Origin: Dillenia suffruticosa
Taxonomy: Eukaryota; Streptophyta; Magnoliopsida; Dilleniales; Dilleniaceae
DNA: 64,000 nt
Assembly (NCBI GenBank): GCA_033439265.1
Contig: JAVTVX010000010.1
Location: 15,903,490-15,967,489, forward strand
Direction: 5' to 3'
The notes beneath the pieces are model-generated. The model worked only from the letters and a program-made list of their open reading frames with translations. It made no database searches and was not told the DNA's origin. A program made the position numbers and the translations under genes. This document shows, one piece after another, positions 33,873 through 45,390 of the stretch (position 1 is the stretch's first letter; every line of letters starts with the position of its first letter).

Positions 33873-36800
33873 TTAATATGGAGACACAGATTCCAAGTTT
33901 TTAGCACTTTGCTTTCCAGTCTCATGGAAGAAATCTTGGAGGGAGATCATCTTAATGGTGCTGCTCTTCAAACTCCTAATTGCTTCCACACCAGCCAAAG
34001 CTCCAGCAACTGTGGTTATGAGAGGCACTTTGTATGCAAGGGCCGTCCTCCTCAGCTGCCTTCCATCAATCTGATCAAGTGAGTCACCGGAACTGGTGAT
34101 CACAATTAGCTGGATTTGCCCATTAGCAATCATATCAGCTGCATGTGGCCTTCCCTCGTGCAACTTCAACACTCGATCCACTGGGATTCCCTCTAATTCA
34201 AGAATCTGGGCTGTCCCAGAAGTAGAAACAATATTGAATCCCAATCCTAAAAATGCACGAGCAATTGTGGGAAGATGGGGTTTCGTCAAATCATTCAAGC
34301 TGATAAAAACAGTGCCAGAAACTGGTAGCTTTTGCCCAGCAGCAATCTGGGCCTTAGCAAATGCAACTGGAAACTCAAAATCAATGCCCATAACCTCACC
34401 GGTGCTGCGCATCTCAGGGCCAAGCAATACATCACAGCCTTGGAACTTCTCAAAAGGAAGAACTGCTTCTTTAACTGATACATGTTTTGGGATCACTTCT
34501 TTTGTGAAACCAAGGTCATGAAGAGTCTTCCCTGACATGACAAGGGAAGCATATTTAGCCAATGGGTGCCCAATGGCCTTGGACACAAATGGGACAGTCC
34601 GTGATGCACGAGGATTTGCCTCAAGCAAGAAGACATCCCCAGATGCTGTGATTGCATATTGGCAGTTCATGAGCCCACACACATTTAGCCGCTTCGCCAA
34701 TTTTATTGTCCACGATCTGATTGTTTCCAAACATGTAGATGGGATAGTTTTTGTCGGAATTGAACAGGCTGAATCACCAGAATGAACACCTGCTTGCTCT
34801 ATGTGCTCCATTATCCCACCAATGACCACATTACCATGTGAATCCGCAAGAGCATCAACATCAATCTCAATGGCATCTGATAAATATTTATCAACAAGTA
34901 CTGGGCGTTCTGGGTCCACCTCAACAGCATTCTCAAGATAGGTTACAAGCTTGTCATCACTATACACAATCTCCATGGCTCGGCCACCCAACACATATGA
35001 AGGCCGTACAACAACAGGGTAACCTATCTCCGTTGCAATGGCAAGTGCATCAGCCTCACTCTTTGCAATTCCACCCTTTGGCTGTTCAATCTGCAGTTCC
35101 TTCAAAATAGCATTGAACCTCTCTCTGTCCTCAGCTGCGTCTATGGAATCAGGTGATGTCCCCCAAATATGAACCTGCCCAACCCCACTGGCACATTTAG
35201 GCTTCCTCTCATCCAAATACCGCTGGATGGGAAGAGCCAACTTCAGAGGTGTTTGCCCTCCAAATTGCACAATGATGCCATCTGGCCGCTCCAAGTCAAT
35301 GATGTTGAGAACATCCTCAACTGTCAATGGCTCAAAGTAAAGACGGTCACTAGTATCATAATCTGTAGACACTGTCTCAGGATTGGAGTTCATCATAATA
35401 GTTTCAAATCCTGCATTCTGCAAAGAACAACGATAACAAAGGAAAGAAAAGAAAAATAATCAGAAGGAAAGCATGGCAAAACAAAATGAAAACACCGGGA
35501 TAGATGGCAAAAGATGATGTGATGAGTGGGAGTTCTCTGCCAGTTAAAATTTTGCAGTAACACGTTCTGAAACTATTCAAATGCCGGAAGATGATTACAA
35601 TTTCATCGGCTGTGGTTGCATAAAGGTGCTAATCACATGCAACAGTAAATTTTTTTAATAAAATTTTTTCACTTAACTCTTCTTGGTTAGGCCTAGAGTA
35701 TCTTTACTGCAGGTATTGGTCCTTTCAAATATGGAGACTTCCAGTAAAGAGAGTAAAGATGTATCTATCAGAAATATATTCATACAATTAGTAGTCACAG
35801 CTGTATAAGATACTAAAAGAGTATAAGTAGCAGTAAAACGGCATTGTTAACTCGAAATTTTTTGGGGGAAAAAAAAATCTGCGATAGCATTATCAATCTA
35901 AATTTTTTAGTGTCCCGAAAACTAAAATAATGTGGATGGCTGGATCAAACAGGATTAGGCTTTGATGGTACACTGCAACTATCAAGTGTCCTTTTTATGC
36001 TCAGCCGTGCAGCCATCCTATTAATAGGATACTTTGCTAAAGGTGCACGCAACAATGACATAGGTAAAGTGATTCATCCTAAATGAACTTTAAAAAGCTG
36101 CCTTTGATTAAAATGCCCTAAGATAGAAAATCTGCATTTTCATAACATCCACATGCACGAAGCAACCAATATTAATGCATAGTTAGAAGCACAGACCTGA
36201 AGTGCAAATGATGTATGGCAGCAGCAATAGTCAAACTCAATCCCCTGACCAATCCGATTTGGTCCTCCGCCCAAAATCAAAACCTTTTTCCTTTGTGTAG
36301 GAGCTGACTCGCACTCATTGTCATATGAAGAGTACATATAAGGAGTGTTGGCTTCAAACTCTGCAGCACAGGTATCAACACGCTTATAAGCTGGACGAAC
36401 ACCCAAAGACAACCGCTTCTCACGGACTTCTTTCTCAGAGGATTTTGTTGCAAAAGCTATTTGCTTGTCACTGAAACCTCTCTTTTTCACTTCAAGGAAG
36501 TCGTCCTTGGTTAGCTGAGGCAAGCTCCTAGACAAAAGAAACTGCTCCACATCCACCAGTTCTTTAAGCTGAGTGAGGAACCACTTATCAATATAACTTA
36601 GCTCGTGGATGTCATCCACCTTCATCCCCTTCTTCATAGCCGCATATATAGCATGGATGCGGTCAGGGTTTGGGACTCTGAGGCTGTACTTCAACTGTTC
36701 CCAATCCCAGTCCAATTCCTTGATCTTAGCGCAGCCCCATCCAGAATACCCACATTCCAATGATCGAACAGCTTTCTGAAAAGACTCTTGGAATGTGCGG

Positions 36801-38427
36801 CCAAGTGCCATGGATTCGCCAACGGATTTCATTTGGGTTGTCAGTATTGGCGGAGAACCTGGGAATTTCTCAAATGCAAAGCGTGGTATCTGCAGAATCC
36901 GTTTATATTTGAAAGCAAATAAATACCACTTACATGATAGGAATTGAAAAGCCCTAAGATAATGCTTCGTATTCCTAAAAATTGTAATGTGAGTTATAAC
37001 ATAAAGGGCTAAGATAGGTAGTCAGATTCTGCATCATATTTAAATGACAAGAAAACAAATTAAACACCACAAACAAGATCCATGTTCGCAAATAATAAAA
37101 TAATAACAATAACTAAGAATAAACTTGCCTTAGTCACCACATAATCGATCGAGGGCTCAAAACTAGCAGGAGTCTTCTTTGTAATATCATTAGGAATCTG
37201 ATCCAACGAAAACCCAACTGACAACTTTGCAGCCATCTTCGCTATTGGAAAACCAGTAGCCTTCGAAGCCAAAGCTGAAGACCTCGAAACTCTAGGATTC
37301 ATCTCAATCACCATAACCTCACCATCCTTAGGATTCACAGCAAACTGCACATTTGACCCGCCACACTCCACACCAATCTCCCTAATAATCGCAATTGAGT
37401 AATCCCTAAGCCGCTGATACTCCTTATCAGTCAAAGTCTGTGCAGGGGCAACGGTGATCGAATCCCCTGTATGTACCCCCATGGGATCAATGTTCTCAAT
37501 AGAGCAAATGATCACCACATTGTCGGCCAAATCCCTCATTACCTCAAGCTCATACTCCTTCCAACCCAACAATGACTTCTCCACCAAAACCTGCGAGGTT
37601 ACACTAGCCGCCAAACCCGACTTACAAATACTCTCAAACTCTTCCCTATTATAAGCAATGCCACCACCAGTCCCACCTAGGGTAAATGCAGGCCTAATAA
37701 TCAAAGGAAACTCCCCGATTTCGTGGGCAATCTCAAAGCATTCCTCCAGCGTTGTCCCAATCCCAGAAGGAGGTGTCTTAATCCCTATATTATTCATCGC
37801 TTGCTTGAACAAATCGCGGTCCTCGGCTTTTTTAATAGCCTCAAGCTTAGCACCAATCAATTCAACCCCATATTTCTTCAACGCACCGCTTTCAGCTAAT
37901 GCCACAGCCAAATTGAGAGCTGTCTGGCCTCCCATAGTGGGCAAAATGGCATCAGGCCGCTCTTTTTCGAGCACTTGCTCGACCAATTCAGGGGTCATGG
38001 GTGTAATGTATGTTCTGTCAGCCATGTCAGGATCAGTCATGATTGTTGCGGGGTTTGAATTTATCAGAATTACCTCGTACCCTTCTTCCTTCAACGCTTT
38101 GCATGCTTGAGTGCCCGAATAATCAAATTCACAGGCTTGCCCTATCACAATCGGACCTGCTCCGAGAATCAAAATCTTTTTGATGTCTGTTCTTTTCGCA
38201 ACTTTTGATCCTTCAAAAGCTCCAATACTGCTAAACTCACTCCTCACGCAGTTCAATTGCTTCAGTGATTGACACTTTGATTGGAGGCGGCTTACATGAG
38301 AAACAATTCTTCCGAAATTTTCGGTTTTTGGGTAAAAGAAGATGCGAAAAGTTGAGGGTTTAGAAAGAGAGGGTTTTAAGTGATTGAGAAGAGGCTTTGG
38401 CATTGTTGAAGACGAAGAAACGGCCAT
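33873..38427 (-). CDS. CARB: carbamoyl-phosphate synthase large chain, plastid
   Basis: Exons 37129-38427, 36197-36889 and 33873-35417 join in phase to 1178 residues, the usual length for the plant protein. With the small subunit (CARA) it makes carbamoyl phosphate from ammonia released from glutamine, bicarbonate and two ATP, feeding pyrimidine and arginine synthesis in plastids. A Ser/Lys-rich N-terminus of about 75 residues looks like a transit peptide. The first synthetase half starts at about 83 ([20 protein letters not shown]) and contains [12 protein letters not shown] and [15 protein letters not shown]. The second half starts in exon 2 ([20 protein letters not shown]) and contains [14 protein letters not shown] and [17 protein letters not shown]. 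The C-terminal MGS-like allosteric domain ([24 protein letters not shown]) is where family members bind UMP and ornithine. The first intron starts AAG|GCAAGT, a GC-AG intron. No lesion was seen. Confidence 0.96.
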
Positions 38428-40489
38428 ATCTATGTCTCTCTCTGGAAAATAGGGTTTTGGGTGAGGTGAACGATGAAGGAGAGGGTTGAGAGTGTAAAGT
38501 GAAGTGACAGCGTTGGGAAGTGAAAGTGAAGATTAAAAAGAGTGAAGAGTATTTCTGAATTGTCTAATCGGAATTATTGAGAGAGAGAGAGAGGTAGAGG
38601 AGGATATCTCTATGGATAAAAAGCGAATCTCGTCGGCCGCTTTTCGAATCGTCGACTAGCTACCATGCGTCGTCTACAGGAAATGACCCTTCGTGCTCGT
38701 CTACTTCGAATGAATGGAGTCTCCTACTTGTTCGAAATTAGGGCTTCCGTTTTACCGGGTTGACATTAAAAGCCCACCCTGGCCCATTTGTCCTGTCAGT
38801 ATAATTATAGATTTGGGTTTGGAATACTTTGAATATTTAGCATTAAAATTTTTTTAAAAAAATTATAATTAAGGTTTTTTTCTAAATGACCTCAATGCCC
38901 TTAAAAATCAAAATCTTGTATCTCGTCGTTCTCCACTTTCATCTCTCTTCCTTCGCTCTCCTCTCTCCTCGGATTTCTCATTTTTCATTCTGTCTCCTCT
39001 GTCCTCTCTTTCTTAGAAAGTGAAGCGTCATTTCTTTCGGTGAGAAGGTTTTTATCGGATGGGAAGGAGAATCCCTCTCTCGTCTCTCCTCTTTCCTTCT
39101 CCTATCTTTCCTGGGAATGAGAACCCATTTTTCTTTTGTGGGAATCTTGAAAAATCCTGCAAAGCATAAAGCACTTTTGTGCTTCCTTTCTAACAATTTT
39201 GTTGGAGGTAGGTTTTGATTCACGGATAATACCTATGTTGGCACAAACGAGGTGGATAGCTGTTAGACCATCTGATTGATGAAACCTGTAAAAAATTATC
39301 ATAAGGTGCTTCGATGGGAAGACTTGGATGTTTAAGTCAAAAACGATTTTCGGATTTAGAAACAAACTAAAAAAGAGAGGTTTGTTACGACTTTGCGTGA
39401 TCAGTGTCAAGTTTGTTTTTTTTGTTGTTTAAAATTTTAAATATAAAATTATCAGATTAAAAAAATAGGATTTGTATCATTAGTCTATCTCATAATAAGT
39501 GTCAAGTCGAGAAAACATATCTAGGCGACGACCTTCGTGATATTTTTATAATCTGTATGTACGGTAAGTTTCATATATTATTATGACGTAAAAATCTTAA
39601 TTTTCTTATTAGAACAACCGAGTTTCAAAAATTACATCGAAGAATTTTTAAAAATTTAAAATTTTCTTGTGAAAATTTCTTTTCTTATCAACAATAACCA
39701 GAGATTTTATTTCTAATTATAAGAGATTATTTTCATGATTTAAAGAAAAATGAACATTACTTTAGTTAATTAAATAGTAATACCGACCATTGAAGAGGTA
39801 TTGAGTCAATCAGCCGGTCATCTAAAGAGGGTCTGATCGATAGAGACCGGGTGTTATATTTGCCTGATCAAGAGGCACGCACGTGCTTTTGACTTGGACT
39901 CTGGGACCAAGAGATTCCGGATCTCACGATGACGGGCCTATTCTAGGCCACACTCCTTCGAATTCCAAAATCATGGAAAATAAATGGGCAGCCCAAATAT
40001 ATTCCCACTTTCATGAATATCCGTTACGAGAACAAAATATGTAATTTCCAAACCTATATACAATTTATTTTCATCTCAAATGTTAATTCCACCATAACTC
40101 TATCATTGAGGTATGAGCGCCAGTGCCCCCGCATGATTGGTGAATTGTTGGATCGTTAGTCAGATCAAGATTAAATTTTTCGACGGCCATGATTAATCCT
40201 TACTAATATGTTATTTTTATCGATATTTATTGACATAAGTAGTATGGATACATTTATCTCTTAATTAAGTTGGAAGTTCAATTTTCCCTAGATATAAAAA
40301 AAATAATATGGAGAGACCAGCCCTAAAAAATAGACCCTGTAGCGATCGATCCAAATTAATTAGAACGAAAATCCAGATACCGAGTAGTAGCCAAACTAAG
40401 GTATAAAAAAAAATCCAATAGTTATTTTCTATGAGAATAATTAAAAAATTTTTTTAAATACCATATTCCCGAAAAATATATAATATGTC
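38428..40489. other. CARB upstream region and intergenic
   Basis: The first ~170 bases hold the CARB 5' leader and promoter, with a (GA)n tract at 38579-38594. Pyrimidine-rich DNA at 38920-39110 looks like a plant 5' leader on the plus strand, but no coding sequence follows it. Nothing else is recognised. Confidence 0.4.
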
Positions 40490-41285
40490 GAAATCAATTG
40501 ATTTGATTTTGAATTTTTTATATATTATATTTTTATATTTGTTATAATTGTTTTTATATTTATAGTAATGAATTTTTTATATAAAATTAATTTATTATAA
40601 TAATATCTTAAGATAATTGATTATTAAGTTTTATATTATTATATTATCCTCTATTTCTAATATGATATTACAATTATATTTATCTATTTTTATTATTCAT
40701 ATTTATTATTATATTATTTTATATTTTCAACACGGAGAACTATATTTTGCAAAATAGTTATTTAAACACCTACATGAGTCTCCACTAGCTAAAAACAGTG
40801 TTAAAATCATATCAGCGAAAGTTAGAGCTAATGCTAGAGCTAAGGGCCAAGAGCTTGAATCAAAAGTCAGATCCCAAGCTTGTTAAGCCTCGAGCCAAAA
40901 TCGGGAGCCATCGATAGAGCCAAAGCCAAAACTAGAGCTAAAGTTCAAAGTTAGCACAAGGCTTGCAAAAAGAACATTAAGATTTTAGATTCTCTATTTA
41001 TATTTTATTTTAAATTTAAATGATTTCTATCGTATCACATTATATTTGAGAAGAAATGTTAACAAATATATTAATATATATTTATATTTTTATATTTATA
41101 GTAAATGTTTTTAAATTTGTGATAATAGTTTTTTATATAAATTTAATTTATTATAATAATATATCGAGACAATTGAATACTAAGTTTCATATTATTATAT
41201 TACTCTTTATCTATAATTTTGTACCATAATTATATTTATCTATTTCTATTATTTCTATTATTTTTATATTATTTTTTTATTTCTA
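40490..41285. repeat. pair of AT-rich direct repeats around a GAGCTA-rich core
   Basis: Positions 40490-40740 and 41045-41285 are similar direct copies (shared ATTTATAGTAA, TTTTTTATATAAA, TTTATTATAATAATAT, GACAATTGA-like, TATTATTATATTA and AATTATATTTATCTATTT). They flank a core of about 300 bases rich in GAGCTAA/GAGCCAAA words. The arrangement resembles a small non-autonomous element with terminal direct repeats, or a tandem duplication with an insertion. No coding sequence was seen. Confidence 0.6.
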
Positions 41286-41387
41286 CACCAATGGAATGAA
41301 TAAATTTTAGCAAGCTAATTTCGTCTGCCCACCTCAATAAATGTGTATATATGTCTATATATTTTGGACCTATCTATTAGATAAGTT

Positions 41388-42013
41388 TGATTGGAGTGTA
41401 ACGTGGAAGGAAAATGGGAGAGGAAATAAAAGTGGAGTGAAATAACTCTTTTCATTTGTTTGGTAAGAAAATAAATGTGGATGAGACATAAAAGTGAGAT
41501 ATAATCCCAATCTCTTCCCTTATAATTTTATTTCTGTCCCAAAGTGGACAGATTGGGAAGGAAATGAATTTTTGGGACAAATTTATTTTTGTCATTCTTT
41601 GATATTTATGAAGATTTCCATTAATTTTTTTATTTCAATTTTATTTAATACAAAGTAATAAAACTTGATTTCCTTTATCAATTTTATTTGACAATTTATT
41701 TTTCCATTAATGATGGAGATTTTACTTTTTTAACATTACTATTTCAATTTTATTTAATATAAAGCAATAATAAAAATAATTTATAAAAAATAAGAAAAAT
41801 ATATTAAATAGCTATTTTTTAGAAAAAATTATATTTTTAGAAAAATATTTTAAATTAGAAAAATAAAAAATTACGTGATGAAAAATATTAAAAATATTAT
41901 TTTATAAAGGTATAATAAACAATTTTAAAAAATGATGTGGTATTTCCTTTCATTTTTTATTTCGACCAAACAAAAATAATACCATTCATTTATTCTCATT
42001 CCCTTCCACCCTA
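41388..42013. mobile_element. MITE-like element with long imperfect terminal inverted repeats
   Basis: The left end reads GTTTGATTGGAGTG, GTGGAAGGAAAATGGGAGAG and CATTTGTTTGGTAAG. The right end, read on the minus strand, gives GTTTGATAGGGTGG, AAGGGAATGAGA and TTTTTGTTTGGTCG. These align as imperfect inverted repeats of about 80-95 bases. The interior is AT-rich and non-coding. The target-site duplication was not resolved. Confidence 0.5.
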
Positions 42014-45000
42014 TCAAACAAAAAATAAAGAAAATGCATTTACTTCTATTTTTTTGGTCTCTGGCTTGGTCATCTCTCAATATCCGAGATTTCGTCCTGA
42101 CTAATTCAGATTAATTCGTTGTCAGGCCCACTTTTTAGGGAATCTCATAATATGATTTTTTCTATTCTCACACCGAGTCAAACCAAAAGATGGTTAAAAG
42201 GGTCTCAATACCCTTCTCCGTGAACCAACCTACTCTATCATGTGAAATAAATCTTCCTTTTTCTTTTCCCTCTCCCTCTTCCCCTCCCCCTCACCTTCCA
42301 CGAACCAAACTTACTCTATGCTCTTTTCTTTTCTTTTTGGGCTTTCCTTTTTCCCTCTCAGGGCTCAACGTAGATCGACCTATTGGTATTTAGGTAGCCC
42401 ATTACTCCTCGGCTCTGCCTAATCAAATTAGGCTCGAGTGTGCACCTAGAACGCCAAATTAGGCTCGGCCTAAGTAGTCTGTCACATCGTCGATCCTACT
42501 AACCTTTATGGACTTGACGAATATCCAATTCTAAATTTAGGTAAGAACTAAATTTACATTCTGGGCCCAGAAGACCCCCAATAATTTATTTTATAAATAT
42601 TTTTTTAATTCACCATCAATATTCAAAAGCCCTAATAATCTAATTCGAATAGTTTTAAAGTTCAATTCAGGGACCGGATCTCCCAACTCTTACTTTTTAC
42701 TCTTCAAACTCAAACTTAAACTTTAATTAAGAGAATTTAATGTGTTACCACTAAATAAATAGATCATTAATTTTATTTTACAAATATCACTTTTTCTCGA
42801 AAAGTAAATAAATTTTACGATATAGATTTTTATTTTAAATTTTATTTTATCGATTTAACTTTTACATGTAAAGTTAAATAACATAAATGTACCAAATGCT
42901 TCGTTACGGTTCATTACTATGTATTTTGATTTTTTTAATTGAATAGAAACATATTTTTACGCATTCAAAATAATTCAAATCTGAAAAATATATGATTTTC
43001 TCTATTTGGTTCTTGATTCATTTAATTTATGTAAGATTATTATCCTTTTATCTTATATTAACCTTAGCATGCAGTGGCTTGTAATTAAGGTAATGTATTG
43101 AAAATGTCCATGAACACGGCAAAATGGCGGATTGGTTTCATCGAGCAATGATCCAAAAACCAAAAGAAAGAAAGATTAAATGTTTTTCCCCTCCTTGAAA
43201 ATGACTCTAGCACTTGCTTGTGAACATCGTGTTTGAAATTGAGTTATGGCTGATAGTCAAAACACTTCCGATCTAAGTTTCCAGTAGACAACTAATCTGT
43301 ATGGCCAGACAGCGAGCGTGTGAATGAAAATCATTTGTCCACTTGGAGCTATCCAAAGCATGTTAGGTCATTTTGCCTTCCTCAACCCTGTGATTACGTA
43401 AAAAGCACTTCGGTTGTGCTGCAAAATTTGATAATAGTCAAATCATAAAAATTTTATATTTAACTCTATAAATGAATTTTGCCCAAATGTGTATAATATA
43501 TAATTATTTTTTCACTTGACTAATCAGTATTTAAAATTATATTTTGATTAATCTGAATCGAACCATTGTCGAATCTGCTATAAGGAAAACTCCATAAACG
43601 TAACTCTTTTCATTTTCAAAATTTGAAATTAAATCTTAATTAAATGAACTAACGTTCTTTTCATTAACCTAATTTTTCATTGATATAATATATAATTATA
43701 TGCATATATATATATATATATATTGTATTTTTATATTTAAGTGCGAATTTTAAAATCCATTTATAAGCGTGAACAAATGTCTTAATTTTTAAAAAAAGTA
43801 TATACATAATTATGAAAATTATAATCTTAAGTAAATAATTATATTTCAATTAACGTCTTTACCATCATTGCAATCACCTTCCCTTCTATTGAATTATTAT
43901 TGGTTTATGCTACTTTTTCTATTTTGTTTCTTTGTTTTTTTTTTTTTTAATATCATCCGAAACACATGAGTGCCAAATTTCTTGATTCTTTTCATTGTTC
44001 AATACAATAATGCACAAGTGATCATTGCTTACTTTGGATTATTGAGACCCTCTTTGACAAGGCTAAACACCCTTTCATAGCCTTTTTCCATTTTTTTTTT
44101 TTTTTTGGTTTCCTTATCTTTTTAAAACTAAAAGTTGTCAATTTTTTCAAAATCCTGATAAATACACATGAAAGCATCTCAAAACACAAATAATTGAAGC
44201 TATTTTTTTTTTCTTTTGTGTGAAATAATTCTTAGTCACATGTTCATAAATTTAATTTAATTTTTTTAGTTTCTCAAATACCAAGGTATTAAATTTGAAT
44301 CCTTGAAATGGAACAGCCTGACAAAATAAAATTCTTTGAATTCGTTGACTAAACTAATTTGGAAAAGGGAATATTTTACATTAATTCCGGGACAATTTAT
44401 GAATTAAAAATATAATCTAAAATATTATTTTTATTTAAAATATAATTGTATTTCAATTTTACTAAAAAAAATTTAATTTCACCAAGGCTAAGGACCGACT
44501 GAAAAAAAAATAAAAGCAACTTGCATAAGGAAAATGTTAGTCTCACAAATCAAGACTAATAAAATATAATTCAACCAACACTATTCTTTTTTACTTAAAA
44601 ATCTTGAATTGAAATCTTTTTAAATTATTTATATATATATATAATTTTTATTTTTTTTAAAAAAAATTAATAAATAGTTAAAAGAAATTTTAGAAATAAA
44701 AAAAATTAGTCGGATCAGATTTGATTAATTGAATTAAATCCTTAAATACATTGATATGTTTAAAAAAAAAATGTAAAGGAAGCCATAGACCATGATCGGG
44801 CGTTACGGGGCCACGTATAATGCAAATATATTTTTTAGTATCTGTCGAAGCTTCATGGAACTGAAAAAAATCAACGGTCTACAATAGCGCGTAAAATTAA
44901 AGTGGTTCCACGAGAACGACGACGTTGTTGACGACGGCTCGGTCGGCTCTTGATTCCATTCAATGTTTCATCGTCTCCAACGTTAGAAATATTTTCGAAA

Positions 45001-45206
45001 AGTAAAAAAAAAAAAAAAAGAAGAGTCAAAAATCAAAGTAGAGGTAAGAGACCTATCCTGAAAAGTGACGGCGACGACTATTATAACGGTTAACTTTTGA
45101 TTTGACGGTCCGTCTCTCCACCGCCAGCACCTTATTCGTATATGCTATCTCCCTCTTCTTTATTCGCCCCCTCCCCACTGCCTTTCTCGAATACGTCTTC
45201 TTTACG

Positions 45207-45237
<31 letters not shown>

Positions 45238-45390
45238 CTTTCTCTCTCTAAACTAGTTTAAACTTTGAGGGCTCCATTTTCCAAGAAATTGGAACATTTT
45301 ATTTTCAGGGTCCAGTCCAACATTAACGCAACCCGAAACCTAAAGTCTCGTGGTTTCGGTGCTCGGCTGCTTTTGTGATCGTCGGACAAA
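42014..45390. other. intergenic and PITP promoter
   Basis: No gene is seen from 42014 to about 45000. SINE-like relics on the minus strand occur at about 42690-42775 and 43565-43650. A (TA)n run lies at 43700-43722. From about 45180 the sequence takes on a leader-like character, with a (CT)n tract at 45205-45232 ahead of the start codon at 45391. Confidence 0.45.

Noticed and set aside
34096-34521. 141-residue plus-strand open frame
   Set aside because: It is antisense to the conserved C-terminal exon of CARB and resembles no protein.
37658-38110. 150-residue plus-strand open frame
   Set aside because: It is a shadow of CARB exon 1, kept open only by the codon constraints of the sense strand.
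38920-39410. possible gene upstream of CARB
   Set aside because: The leader-like pyrimidine-rich DNA is not followed by a credible coding exon on either strand.
40490-41285. solo LTRs or a small LTR retrotransposon
   Set aside because: The repeats lack TG...CA ends, and no primer-binding site or polypurine tract is visible; kept only as a repeat.
43680-43740. (TA)n run as part of a mobile element
   Set aside because: A simple microsatellite explains it; no inverted ends or target-site duplication were found.
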